The notes beneath the pieces are model-generated. The model searched no databases, was not told where the DNA came from, and was given only the letters and a program-made list of their open reading frames with translations. The position numbers were made by a program, and so were the translations under genes. This document shows positions 1 through 8,148 of a stretch of 64,000 nucleotides of DNA, in pieces. Source of the stretch: Polaribacter sp. Q13 (lineage in GTDB: Bacteria > Bacteroidota > Bacteroidia > Flavobacteriales > Flavobacteriaceae). Position 1 is the first letter of the stretch, and each line of letters begins with the position of its first letter. Location of the stretch: NCBI RefSeq assembly GCF_016858305.2, contig NZ_CP074436.1:3616001-3680000 (forward strand), written 5' to 3'.

Positions 1-370
1 TTTCATCATCTAAATCATCTTGACTTTGGTAAATGGTTAATTGACAATTTATTCCTTTTAAAGCAAAGTTTAGTAAACCATATTCTTTATATAATGGTTT
101 TCTATCTGTGGTAGTTGCCATTTTAAACGTAGGCGCATTTTCTATTTTTATAAAATTCGCTTTTACTATAAAAGTAGAATCAACCTCAAAGAAGTTTAAT
201 CCTTTAAAATTCTTTAAATCTTTCTTTTTTAAGGGGGATTTTGAAGCGTCTTTATAACTAGCGTTTAATTCTTGTTGATATATAGTTTTTCCTATTAAAG
301 GGCGTTTGCCTTGAGAATTACAAGATATCAATAGAAAAGCTACATAGAGTATAAGTACTATTTTTTTCAT
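1..370 (-). CDS. DUF1684 family lipoprotein (C-terminus outside window)
   Basis: The reverse strand reads from an ATG at 370 to the window edge without a stop, giving 123 residues of an incomplete protein. It starts with a basic signal peptide and a lipobox-like LLISC with Cys16, so an exported lipoprotein is likely. The segment KSPLKKKDLKNFKGLNFF followed by TTTDRKPLYKEYGLLNF matches the conserved core I know from DUF1684 proteins of Bacteroidota, usually about 200 residues long. The biochemical role of DUF1684 is not known to me. A TAnnTTTG element lies about 20 bases upstream. The gene is transcribed away from the MFS gene at 669. Confidence 0.75.
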   Translation of the reverse strand, partial: MKKIVLILYVAFLLISCNSQGKRPLIGKTIYQQELNASYKDASKSPLKKKDLKNFKGLNFFEVDSTFIVKANFIKIENAPTFKMATTTDRKPLYKEYGLLNFALKGINCQLTIYQSQDDLDDE

Positions 371-388
371 TATAATTTATTTACAATT

Positions 389-396
389 CAAAAATA
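389..396 (-). promoter_or_regulatory. Candidate -7 promoter element for the DUF1684 gene
   Basis: On the reverse strand this reads TATTTTTG, a match to the Bacteroidota -7 consensus TAnnTTTG, 18 bases before the ATG at 370. No clear -33 TTG was found at the expected distance. Confidence 0.4.
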
Positions 397-417
397 CAAT
401 ATTCAATTATTTTTATG

Positions 418-425
418 TAGTTTTG
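418..425 (+). promoter_or_regulatory. Candidate -7 promoter element of an orphan transcript
   Basis: TAGTTTTG matches TAnnTTTG on the plus strand. It is too far from the MFS start at 669 to be its obvious promoter, and a strong terminator-like hairpin lies between them. It could drive the candidate small RNA ending near 580. Confidence 0.3.
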
Positions 426-430
426 AATCA

Positions 431-580
431 TTAATAAAAACAGAAATGAACAGAGTCTTAACATATATTACCAAGTTATCGTGGATAAACCACAGTAGTC
501 GGTATGTTTATATGTTTTGATGATTTCAATATAAAATCAAATAATTATAAAAGTCCGACTTCACAGTCGGACTTTTATAT
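431..580 (+). ncRNA. Candidate small RNA or terminated leader
   Basis: This 298-base space lies between divergent genes and has no ORF of note. It has a TAnnTTTG element at 418 and ends in a strong hairpin at 549-576. A terminator in a divergent intergenic region has no annotated gene to stop, so an independent ~150-base RNA, or a leader that attenuates the MFS gene, would explain it. I recognise no known RNA family. Ends are estimates. Confidence 0.3.
549..580 (+). terminator. Intrinsic-terminator-like hairpin between divergent genes
   Basis: A perfect 12-bp stem (AAAAGTCCGACT at 549-560, AGTCGGACTTTT at 565-576) with loop TCAC, then a T-rich stretch. The A/T ends make it potentially bidirectional. 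Confidence 0.75.
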
Positions 581-668
581 TTTTACTAGTATTTCAATGT
601 TTAAAAAAAATGATTCGTAGTAATTATACTGAACTTATTTCAATGATTAAATATTAACATAAACCAAA

Positions 669-1874
669 ATGATAAAATTATATAACAATTACATTAACAC
701 TTTTAGAGGGCTTTCTAAAGAAGTTTGGTGGTTATCATTAATCACTTTTGTTAATAGATCTGGTACAATGGTAATCCCTTTTTTATCCTTATATCTTACA
801 AAAAGTCTTCATTTTTCTTTAGCAGATGTTGGTTGGATCATGTCTTTCTTTGGGTTAGGTTCTGTAGTTGGTACTTGGATTGGTGGTAAATTAACAGACA
901 AAATTGGTTATTACAAAGTTATGTTAGTGAGTCTTGTGCTCACGGGAATTCTATTTGTTTTTCTGCAATATGCAGCAACTTTTAATGAGTTTTGCTTTGG
1001 TATTTTTACAGTAATGCTAGTTGCAGATGCTTTTAGACCAGCCATGTTTGTTGCTTTAAGTGCGTATAGTAAACCAGAAAATAAAACACGTTCTGTAACT
1101 TTAATTCGTTTGGCAATTAACTTAGGCTTTTCTGCAGGACCCGCAATTGGAGGTTTAATCATTACAGGTATTGGGTATGTAGGCTTATTTTGGATGGATG
1201 GAATTACCTGTGTATTAGCCGCTTTTTTATTGCTACAAGTATTGCATCCTAAGAAAACAAAAATACAAGATGAGGTAAAAGTAGAAAACCCTGTTTCTGC
1301 TTATGACGATAAAGCTTTTTGGATTTTCTTTTTAGCGATGTTTATTTTTGGATTTGTATTTATGCAGTTTTTCTCTACAATTCCTCTGTATTATAGTGAA
1401 AATCGTCATTTATCAGAGTTTGATATTGGTTTGCTAATGGGGTTAAGCGGACTTTTTATTTTCTTGTTAGAAATGCCTTTGATAAAATGGTTGGAAGATT
1501 TAAAAATGTCTAAAATTAAATTAATAGCTTCAGGACTTTTTTTGGTAGCCTTAAGTTTTATTATTCTAAATTTAACAGGTTGGGTTGGTATTTTAATTAT
1601 TGGAGTTTTATTAATTTCTATTGGAGAGATGATTGCTTTTCCGTTTTCGAATGCTTTTGCAATAGAACGTGCTGCAAAAGGAAATCAAGGAGAATATATG
1701 GCTTTGTATAGTATTTCATTTTCTTTAGCACATATTTTTAGTCATAATGTTGGTATGCAAATGGTTGCTGAATATGGTTTTGATACCACTTGGTTTGCCA
1801 TGACAATTTTTGCGCTTGTAGGCGTTTTAATTTTAGGATATCTTTTACGAGTATTAAAAAAGGAAGATTTATAG
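669..1874 (+). CDS. MFS transporter (multidrug-exporter-like)
   Basis: 401 residues with about twelve hydrophobic segments, the usual size of a major facilitator permease of the inner membrane. After the second helix GGKLTDKIGYYKVM fits MFS motif A (G-x-L-x-D-x-x-G). A charged stretch near residues 195-212 separates the two six-helix halves. The sequence resembles proton-driven drug or small-molecule exporters, but the substrate cannot be told from sequence. It stands alone and is followed directly by a strong terminator. No TAnnTTTG was found in the 90 bases upstream. Confidence 0.85.
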   Translation: MIKLYNNYINTFRGLSKEVWWLSLITFVNRSGTMVIPFLSLYLTKSLHFSLADVGWIMSFFGLGSVVGTWIGGKLTDKIGYYKVMLVSLVLTGILFVFLQYAATFNEFCFGIFTVMLVADAFRPAMFVALSAYSKPENKTRSVTLIRLAINLGFSAGPAIGGLIITGIGYVGLFWMDGITCVLAAFLLLQVLHPKKTKIQDEVKVENPVSAYDDKAFWIFFLAMFIFGFVFMQFFSTIPLYYSENRHLSEFDIGLLMGLSGLFIFLLEMPLIKWLEDLKMSKIKLIASGLFLVALSFIILNLTGWVGILIIGVLLISIGEMIAFPFSNAFAIERAAKGNQGEYMALYSISFSLAHIFSHNVGMQMVAEYGFDTTWFAMTIFALVGVLILGYLLRVLKKEDL

Positions 1875-1918
1875 GTAAACAATCCATCAAATTTTATTGA
1901 TGGATTGTTTACGTTTTA
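1875..1918 (+). terminator. Terminator after the MFS gene
   Basis: A perfect 16-bp stem (1875-1890 with 1897-1912, six-base loop) begins one base after the MFS stop codon and is followed by a T-rich stretch. It also separates the convergent peptidase gene ending at 1930. Confidence 0.9.
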
Positions 1919-1929
1919 TTTTAGAATGA

Positions 1930-3843
1930 TTATTTTAATACTGTAAACTCAATACTAGAATCTGTAAAAACGATATGTGTTTGTGTTTTAAAATCTTTTT
2001 CGTCTGCTTTGTAAATATTGTCTACATACGTTTGCGGATTCAAATCTATTAAAGGAAACCAAGTGCTTTGAACTTGTATTTGTACTTTATGTCCTTTTTT
2101 AAACGTGTGAAAAACATCTTGTAATTTTATATTTACATCGGTTTTTTTGTTTGGTATAAAAGGTTCTGGATGTTCAAAACTATTTCTGAATCTACCTCTT
2201 AAAACTTCACTTCTAACCATTAAATGATAATTGCTCATTTTTAAATGATCTTGTAGTTTTTCGTTATTTTCTTCTGCATCCGCAGGATGAACATCAATTA
2301 CTTTTACAATCCAATCTGCTGCAGAACCTGTAGTTGCTACTTTTAATTTTGCTAAAATATCTCCGGCTAAAGTAAAGTCTTCGGTTAAAACATCCGTTTC
2401 AAAAACCAAAACATCTGGTCTTCTTGCCGCAAAACGTTGGTCGTCTGTCATGTATTTACGTGGCGTAAAAACCGTTTTTATATCTTCGGAATACGGAACA
2501 GGATGTTTAATATCACTAATAAAATTTATTTTTTCTGTTGATTTTTTGTCTGAAGTCAATTTCTGGTTTTTAGACAGAAACCAATCTTCTTTAAATGCGT
2601 TTTTAGGAGGCCAAGCATCGTAAGACTTCCATTCTTTTTTACCAGTATCAAAAACATAAGCCTCTGGTAACCCAGAATTTTTGTCGCCTTTTCCTTTTAA
2701 GAAGTGATTAAAGAATTTTGTTTCTACATCAGACTGAAATTTTAAAGAAATAGAATCTCCAAAATAATAATTTCCAACAGAGCTTGTAACTTTAGAACTA
2801 GCCCATTTTCCGTGATCCCAAGGTCCAAAAACCAAGGTGTTATAATTGTCTTTTTCGTTTTTTTCTATGGCTTTATAAGTAGATAAAGGTCCATATAAAT
2901 CTTCTGCATCAAACTCTCCTGCAACTATCATAGTAGCAACCGTAGAAGGCACTTTGTCTAAATGCTGAATAATGCCTTTACTTTGCCAAACGGAATCATA
3001 ATTTGGATGTTCTACAATTTCTTTCCAGAAAAAATCATCAATTCTATCTTTATTTTCAGCTGTTTTAACATCTAATCGATCATACTGAAAATATTCGTTT
3101 AAGTTTTTTAAAGGCCCTTTATCTAAGAAAAATTGATATTGATCCTGGGAATCCATTTTAGGAAACGAATACCAAGCCGTATCTGTTGGCGTGTCTTTGT
3201 AGGTGCCAAATAAAGAAATTGCTCTAAAATAACTTAGCATAAAAGCTCCATTATGATGAAAATCATCAAAGAAAAAATCGCCAATACACGCTTGTGGTGA
3301 AGCTGCTTTTAAGGCAGGATGCGCATCAATTGTAGAAATTGTAGCATAATGCCCAGGATATGATATTCCCCAAGTACCTACATTTCCGTTATTGTTTTCT
3401 ACATTTTTTACCAACCAATCAATCGTGTCGTAGGTGTCAGAAACCTCGTCAGATTGTGTTGCCGTTTTATTAGGAATATAAGCGCGCATATTGTCATAAA
3501 CACCTTCACTCATCCAACGGCCACGAACATCTTGATACACTACAATATTCAATTCTTTCATTAGATGAATATTAGGACCAATTTTAGTTTTCATTTTACC
3601 TTCTCCGTAAGGCTTAGAACTATAAGGTGTTCTTTGCATTAAAATAGGGTATTTTCTACTAGTATCTTTCGGAGAATAAATGGTGGTGTGCAGTTTTGTA
3701 CCATCTCGCATTATAATATCTACTTCTTTTTTTGAGTAATTATCGGATACAAAAGTGTCTTTTTTGGCTTCTTTTTTTACGGTAGAGTTGCAAGAGTTGA
3801 GTAAAAAAAGACTTAAAAATGATAAAAGTAAAAGTTTCTTCAT
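1930..3843 (-). CDS. CocE/NonD (S15-type) X-Pro dipeptidyl-peptidase-like lipoprotein
   Basis: 637 residues from the ATG at 3843. The frame stays open up to 3921, but that longer start would overlap the rho terminator and would bury the signal peptide, so the ATG before KKLLLLSFLSLFLLNSC is chosen; Cys18 is the likely lipidation site. The alpha/beta-hydrolase core contains GTWGISYPGHYA, with nucleophile Ser161 in the family's GxSYxG context, then DAEDLYG and PWDHGKW, which fit the acid and His regions of S15/CocE hydrolases. The C-terminal ~200 residues fit the beta-sandwich domain of this family. Likely an envelope peptidase or esterase; the substrate is unknown. Confidence 0.85.
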   Translation of the reverse strand: MKKLLLLSFLSLFLLNSCNSTVKKEAKKDTFVSDNYSKKEVDIIMRDGTKLHTTIYSPKDTSRKYPILMQRTPYSSKPYGEGKMKTKIGPNIHLMKELNIVVYQDVRGRWMSEGVYDNMRAYIPNKTATQSDEVSDTYDTIDWLVKNVENNNGNVGTWGISYPGHYATISTIDAHPALKAASPQACIGDFFFDDFHHNGAFMLSYFRAISLFGTYKDTPTDTAWYSFPKMDSQDQYQFFLDKGPLKNLNEYFQYDRLDVKTAENKDRIDDFFWKEIVEHPNYDSVWQSKGIIQHLDKVPSTVATMIVAGEFDAEDLYGPLSTYKAIEKNEKDNYNTLVFGPWDHGKWASSKVTSSVGNYYFGDSISLKFQSDVETKFFNHFLKGKGDKNSGLPEAYVFDTGKKEWKSYDAWPPKNAFKEDWFLSKNQKLTSDKKSTEKINFISDIKHPVPYSEDIKTVFTPRKYMTDDQRFAARRPDVLVFETDVLTEDFTLAGDILAKLKVATTGSAADWIVKVIDVHPADAEENNEKLQDHLKMSNYHLMVRSEVLRGRFRNSFEHPEPFIPNKKTDVNIKLQDVFHTFKKGHKVQIQVQSTWFPLIDLNPQTYVDNIYKADEKDFKTQTHIVFTDSSIEFTVLK

Positions 3844-3921
3844 ATAAAGGTGAATTAGTTTTGATAAATCTACAAAACATAAAAGAAGTGGTAAAAATTC
3901 TAATGTTAAAATAGCTTCCAA

Positions 3922-3956
3922 TAAAAAAAACCTTCTTGATTGCTCAAAAAGGTTTT
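3922..3956 (-). terminator. Terminator of rho
   Basis: On the reverse strand AAAACCTT (3949-3956) pairs with AAGGTTTT (3927-3934), and TGA/TCA extends the stem inside. An eight-T run follows on that strand. It lies between rho and the peptidase gene and rules out the longer peptidase start. Confidence 0.8.
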
Positions 3957-3990
3957 GTGTAAAGTATTTTTTAATGTCTAATTGTTATTT

Positions 3991-5667
3991 CTAACCATTC
4001 ATAGAAATTAAAAACTCATCATTATTTTTAGAGAATTTAATTTTGTCATTAATAAATTCCATCGCTTCTATAGGGTTCATGTCTGCAAGATATTTACGTA
4101 AAACCCACATTCTTTGTACGGTTTTAGCGTCTAATAATAAATCATCTCGTCTTGTAGAAGATTTAATTAAATCGATAGCAGGATAAATACGTCTATTAGA
4201 AATATTTCTATCTAATTGAAGTTCCATATTACCTGTTCCTTTAAATTCTTCGAAAATTACTTCGTCCATTTTAGAACCAGTTTCTGTAAGTGCTGTTGCA
4301 ATAATGGTTAAAGAACCACCATTTTCTATGTTTCTTGCTGCACCAAAGAAACGTTTTGGTTTGTGTAATGCGTTTGCATCGATACCACCAGAAAGTATTT
4401 TACCAGATGCAGGTGCAACGGTATTGTAAGCTCTTGCCAAACGTGTAATTGAATCTAAAAGAATAACAACATCATGCCCACATTCTACCAAACGTTTTGC
4501 TTTTTCTAAAACAATGTTGGCAACTTTTACGTGTTTGTCTGCTGGTTCATCAAAGGTAGAAGCAACAACTTCTCCACGTACATTACGTTTCATGTCTGTA
4601 ACCTCTTCCGGGCGCTCATCAATTAATAATACTATTTGATAAACTTCTGGGTGATTAGCTGCAATTGCATTTGCCACATCCTTTAATAACATGGTTTTAC
4701 CCGTTTTAGGTTGTGCTACAATCATACCTCTTTGTCCTTTTCCTAAAGGAGAAAATAAATCGATAATTCTTGTTGATAAAGAACTACCTCTTTCTGCTAA
4801 ATTGAATTTTTCTTGAGGAAATAAAGGTGTTAAATGCTCAAAAGAAACACGATCTCTAACTAAGTTAGGGTTTAATCCGTTTATTTTGGATACTCTAATT
4901 AAAGGAAAATATTTTTCACCTTCTTTAGGTGGACGAACATTTCCTCTTACGGTATCACCTGTTTTTAAGCCAAATAATTTAATTTGAGATTGAGAAACAT
5001 AAATATCATCTGGAGATGATAAATAATTATAATCAGAAGAACGTAAAAAACCATATCCATCAGGCATCATTTCTAATACGCCTTCACTTTCTATAATTCC
5101 ATCAAATTCAAAATCTGGATCTTTATAACGATTACCAGATTTATTACCATTATTTCTATTAGAGTTGTTCTTGTCTCTATTTTGATTTGGGTTTTTCTTT
5201 GGTAGTGGCTTATTTGTTTGTGGTTTATTTTGATTATTAGCCGGTTTAGGCTCTTTTTTCTCAACCTGTTTAACAACTCTTTCTTTAGTTGCTTCCGTTT
5301 TGTTTTCTGTCTTTGCTGGAGTCTCTTTAGCCGCAGTTTTTCTAGCAATAGGTTTTCGTTGAGGTACCTTTTCTTGTTTTATTGGTTCTTCTTTTGTTTC
5401 TACAGCAGGTGTTGGTGTTTCTATTTCGGTTTTAGTTTTTACAGGTGTAGCAACTTTAGAAACTCTTTTTCTTTTAGGTTTTTCTGTTTTTGGTTTTACT
5501 TCAGTTACAGTTGGTGAAGTATCTACAGGGTTTGCAGCTTGTGTATCTAATATTTGATACACTAAATCTAGTTTTTTAAGTTGACTCGTCTTTGATAGAC
5601 CAATAGATTTTGCAATTACCTGTAAATCAGCAAGTGTTTTTGCTTTTAGTTCTGAGATTTCGAACAT
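3991..5667 (-). CDS. rho: Transcription termination factor Rho
   Basis: 558 residues, against about 420 in E. coli. Residues 1-45 form the Rho N-terminal helical domain. Residues ~46-185 are a Lys/Pro/Asn/Thr-rich low-complexity insert. Residues ~190-260 are the cold-shock-like RNA-binding domain ([15 protein letters not shown]). The RecA-type ATPase follows, with P-loop QPKTGKT at 319-325, [13 protein letters not shown], and Walker [16 protein letters not shown] near 401-415. It acts in the cytoplasm as a hexameric RNA translocase that ends transcription. The insert is typical of Bacteroidota Rho. The 5' leader is ~115 bases with two inverted repeats, which would suit autoregulation, and the gene is divergent from the DUF4293 gene. 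Confidence 0.97.
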   Translation of the reverse strand: MFEISELKAKTLADLQVIAKSIGLSKTSQLKKLDLVYQILDTQAANPVDTSPTVTEVKPKTEKPKRKRVSKVATPVKTKTEIETPTPAVETKEEPIKQEKVPQRKPIARKTAAKETPAKTENKTEATKERVVKQVEKKEPKPANNQNKPQTNKPLPKKNPNQNRDKNNSNRNNGNKSGNRYKDPDFEFDGIIESEGVLEMMPDGYGFLRSSDYNYLSSPDDIYVSQSQIKLFGLKTGDTVRGNVRPPKEGEKYFPLIRVSKINGLNPNLVRDRVSFEHLTPLFPQEKFNLAERGSSLSTRIIDLFSPLGKGQRGMIVAQPKTGKTMLLKDVANAIAANHPEVYQIVLLIDERPEEVTDMKRNVRGEVVASTFDEPADKHVKVANIVLEKAKRLVECGHDVVILLDSITRLARAYNTVAPASGKILSGGIDANALHKPKRFFGAARNIENGGSLTIIATALTETGSKMDEVIFEEFKGTGNMELQLDRNISNRRIYPAIDLIKSSTRRDDLLLDAKTVQRMWVLRKYLADMNPIEAMEFINDKIKFSKNNDEFLISMNG

Positions 5668-5695
5668 TCGTTATATGTTAAGTTAAATTGGAAAC

Positions 5696-5763
5696 CTTAT
5701 CTTAGATAAGATTAATTATAATTTTTTTTTAGAGTTTATGTATTGTATATAGTACTATACAAT
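5696..5763 (-). promoter_or_regulatory. Two inverted repeats in the rho leader
   Basis: CTTATC TTA GATAAG (5696-5710) lies 29 bases upstream of the rho ATG, and ATTGTATA/TATACAAT arms flank a six-base centre at 5742-5763. Both lie inside the predicted rho 5' UTR. Rho autoregulation is known in other bacteria; a role for these repeats is inference. Confidence 0.35.
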
Positions 5764-5787
5764 ATTTATTGGGTGGTTACTATATTA

Positions 5788-5795
5788 CAAATATA
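5788..5795 (-). promoter_or_regulatory. Candidate rho promoter (-7)
   Basis: The reverse strand reads TATATTTG, matching TAnnTTTG. Transcription would start near 5781, giving a ~115-base leader. Confidence 0.4.
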
Positions 5796-5841
5796 TACAA
5801 AATTTTTAAGTTTTAGGTTTTCTTTTTAAAAAAGAAAGTTC

Positions 5842-5849
5842 TACTTTTG
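5842..5849 (+). promoter_or_regulatory. Candidate promoter (-7) of the DUF4293 gene
   Basis: TACTTTTG matches TAnnTTTG, 17 bases before the ATG at 5867. Divergent from the rho element ~50 bases away. Confidence 0.5.
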
Positions 5850-5866
5850 TAAACCTATTTTTTAAG

Positions 5867-6298
5867 ATGATTCAAAGAATACAGAGTATATATTTATTAT
5901 TAGCAACCGCAGTTTCTGGAGGGTTGATATTTGTATTCAATATTTGGAGTAATCTTAAGGAAGAAATATTTGCTTTAGATTTATTTTTTAGAGATTCTAT
6001 GCTTTTAAAAGTAATTCCTTTGTTATATTTGCTTTCTGCAATAGTCTCTTTTGTAACAATTTTTTTATTTAAAAATAGAAAGTTACAGTTTGTTGTAGGA
6101 CGTTTAGTTATTTTGATCAATCTTTTTTTATTAGGATTATTGATTTATGTATCTCTAACTTTACCTGGAGAAGTTTCGATTTCGGAGAAGGGTATTGGGA
6201 TGTTCTTACCGATTTTAGTTGTTTTGCTTATTGTTTTGGCAAATAAGGCTATTAAAAAGGATGAAGATCTTGTGAAATCTGTAGATAGATTGCGATAA
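5867..6298 (+). CDS. DUF4293 family membrane protein
   Basis: 143 residues with about four transmembrane helices. The opening MIQRIQSIYLLLA is the characteristic start of DUF4293 proteins, which in Bacteroidota are commonly encoded next to rho, as here. Function is unknown. A good -7 element precedes it and a strong terminator follows, so it is probably monocistronic. Confidence 0.85.
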   Translation: MIQRIQSIYLLLATAVSGGLIFVFNIWSNLKEEIFALDLFFRDSMLLKVIPLLYLLSAIVSFVTIFLFKNRKLQFVVGRLVILINLFLLGLLIYVSLTLPGEVSISEKGIGMFLPILVVLLIVLANKAIKKDEDLVKSVDRLR

Positions 6299-6325
6299 AC
6301 CTATCATATTAGTATATTTAGTGCG

Positions 6326-6358
6326 AAAAAAAACCGAGAATTTAATTCTCGGTTTTTT
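6326..6358 (+). terminator. Terminator after the DUF4293 gene
   Basis: AAAAACCGAGAAT pairs perfectly with ATTCTCGGTTTTT around a TTA loop (6342-6344), followed by T's. Confidence 0.9.
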
Positions 6359-6481
6359 GTTTTCTATATGTTTTCAGAGTTTAAATCTAATTTGAGTTTT
6401 TAATTTGTATTTTTAGAGACGAATATATTAAAATCTTACGAGGATCTAATGTGTTGAAAATCAATGTCATAAAATAAGTGT

Positions 6482-6499
6482 CTCACTGTTTTCAGTGAG
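6482..6499 (+). promoter_or_regulatory. Inverted repeat upstream of the response regulator
   Basis: CTCACTG TTTT CAGTGAG is a perfect 7-bp stem about 90 bases before the ATG at 6588. A second short palindrome, GTGAAAATTTCAC, lies near 6522-6534. No T-run follows, so an operator or leader structure fits better than a terminator. The 289-base space 6299-6587 otherwise holds only the preceding terminator. Confidence 0.3.
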
Positions 6500-6587
6500 G
6501 CGTCTAACTGAAAATAGGGAGGTGAAAATTTCACTGTAAATGGGTATTGTATAGTTTTAATTTGTGAATTAAATTTGTAATGTAAAA

Positions 6588-7253
6588 ATGAAAGAAAAGA
6601 TATACGTTCATGTAGCTGATGACCATAAAATATTAATAGAAGGTATCATCGCTGTAATAAAAACTGATAAAGAGATTGAAATAAAAGGATATTCTTTAAC
6701 AGGACAAGAGGTGATTGATTGGTTTAGTCAAAAAGAAAACACCGCAGATGTTTTAGTATTAGATATTACCATGCCAGTTTTAGATGGTTTTGAAGTGTTA
6801 AAATATTTTAGAGAAAAGAGAGTAGACCAAAAGGTTATAATATTGTCTAGTTATGATGATCTTAAAATTGTTCAAGAAGTTTTAAATCTTGGTTGTATGG
6901 GATATATTTCTAAAAACAATGCTGGCGAGCATATTATAAATGCTATAAAAGCGGTTGCTAAAGGAGAACAATATTTTAGTAATGATATTCAAAAGATATT
7001 GTTACAATCTTTATCTGGTCAAATGGTTCCTAAGGGAGAAGTACCAGGGAAATTTTTGTTAGATAGTTTAACAGAAAGAGAATTGGATGTTTTAAAATTG
7101 ATTACACAGGAACATAGCACTATAGAAATGGCTGATATAATGCATCTGAGTAAGAATACAATAGAAACGTATAGAAAGAGTTTGTTAAAAAAATTAAATG
7201 TAAAAAATGCAGTAGGCTTGGCAATGTATGCAGTAAAAAACAATATAGTATAG
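6588..7253 (+). CDS. NarL/FixJ-type response regulator (REC-LuxR HTH)
   Basis: 221 residues. Residues ~5-125 form a receiver domain: acidic pair in ADDHK, phosphoacceptor Asp59 in LVLDITMP, ILSSYDD, and the Lys in SKNN. Residues ~155-215 are a LuxR/GerE helix-turn-helix beginning LTERELDVLKLI, with NTIETYRKSLLKKLNVKN as recognition region. It is a cytoplasmic DNA-binding regulator, and the obvious partner is the histidine kinase at 8149. A lipoprotein gene lies between them. Receiver and output domains look intact. Confidence 0.9.
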   Translation: MKEKIYVHVADDHKILIEGIIAVIKTDKEIEIKGYSLTGQEVIDWFSQKENTADVLVLDITMPVLDGFEVLKYFREKRVDQKVIILSSYDDLKIVQEVLNLGCMGYISKNNAGEHIINAIKAVAKGEQYFSNDIQKILLQSLSGQMVPKGEVPGKFLLDSLTERELDVLKLITQEHSTIEMADIMHLSKNTIETYRKSLLKKLNVKNAVGLAMYAVKNNIV

Positions 7254-7306
7254 TTCTTATCCCCCAAAAAATAATTATTCATAAGCTTTGATTTTTTTAA
7301 ATCATT

Positions 7307-7345
7307 CCCCTAAAAGGCTTTATAGTTAAACCCCTAGAACCCCTA
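7307..7345 (+). promoter_or_regulatory. Three CCCCTA direct repeats upstream of the lipoprotein gene
   Basis: CCCCTA occurs at 7307-7312, 7331-7336 and 7340-7345, an unusual C-rich cluster in this AT-rich sequence, about 105-143 bases before the ATG at 7450. Further C-runs occur at ~7258 and ~7435. These could be binding sites for the adjacent LuxR-type regulator; this is inference. Confidence 0.3.
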
Positions 7346-7449
7346 ATTGTTGCATACATTCTTGCCTTAGCTAATTAAATAATATAATAATAGTTCTCGA
7401 AAATAATTAAATTAAACAAAGTATTAAATCTTAATCCCCCCTTCACATT

Positions 7450-8142
7450 ATGAAAAATTTCAACTTATTTGCCTTATTAGTATCAGTAGTACTAGTTTTT
7501 TCTTCTTGTTCTACCAACGAAACACTTTTACAAGAAGAACAATCTTTAGATCTTTTAAAAACATTTACGATTAATAGAGATGCTAACGGAGGATATTTTT
7601 TAGATTACAACGTAAATGGTAATGTAAAAACGGAAAACGTTGTTGATGACACTACAAATACAAATTATATTTATTTATATTCATCAGAGAATCTGTTAAG
7701 CCGTAAAGTTACGCAAGATCTTACTATTGATGGAAATCAGCTTAAAGTAGGTTTTGTAGATACTAATTCTAGTCATCAACCCCAAATTACTATTAAAGAT
7801 AAAAATGCTTCTTTGTCTAAAGATGAAAATGAAGATATGCTTTCTGAGTATAGTATTTCTGGAAATGAAGATGGAACATACACTTTAGATTTTACAGTAA
7901 ACAGCAAAGTAAAAGTAGATTTTGTTTATAATGATGAGTTGAATATTTATGAAGTTCATTTAGAAGAAGGAAAAACAGATGTAACAACTTTCTCTAAAGT
8001 TTTTGATAAAATAGATGGTGAAGCTCTAGAAATTGATTTTGTAAATCATATTCTTAAAGAGGATAATACTACTGCTGCCAAAACAAATTCTAAGTCTTAT
8101 TCTTATACAAAAGAAAGAAGACCTGAGGTAATAATAATATAA
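7450..8142 (+). CDS. Lipoprotein with an internally duplicated domain, between regulator and sensor kinase
   Basis: 230 residues, not recognised as a named family. The N-terminus is a signal peptide with Cys20 (VFSSC), so it is probably an envelope lipoprotein. Residues ~38-104 and ~133-199 are two copies of one unit: compare GGYFLDYNVNGNVK with GTYTLDFTVNSKVK, and LTIDGNQLKVGFVD with DKIDGEALEIDFVN. The tail is rich in Lys, Ser and Tyr. It ends six bases before the kinase start and probably shares its transcript. By position it may be a sensing partner or a target of the two-component system. Confidence 0.75.
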   Translation: MKNFNLFALLVSVVLVFSSCSTNETLLQEEQSLDLLKTFTINRDANGGYFLDYNVNGNVKTENVVDDTTNTNYIYLYSSENLLSRKVTQDLTIDGNQLKVGFVDTNSSHQPQITIKDKNASLSKDENEDMLSEYSISGNEDGTYTLDFTVNSKVKVDFVYNDELNIYEVHLEEGKTDVTTFSKVFDKIDGEALEIDFVNHILKEDNTTAAKTNSKSYSYTKERRPEVIII

Positions 8143-8148
8143 GAAGTA

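Noticed and set aside
3844-3921. N-terminal extension of the S15-type peptidase to 3921
   Set aside because: It would precede a complete lipoprotein signal peptide and overlap the rho terminator.
5091-5517. Open frames of 85 and 99 codons over the rho insert
   Set aside because: They are shadows of the Lys/Pro-rich repeat coding of rho, with composition driven by the repeat and no start signal.
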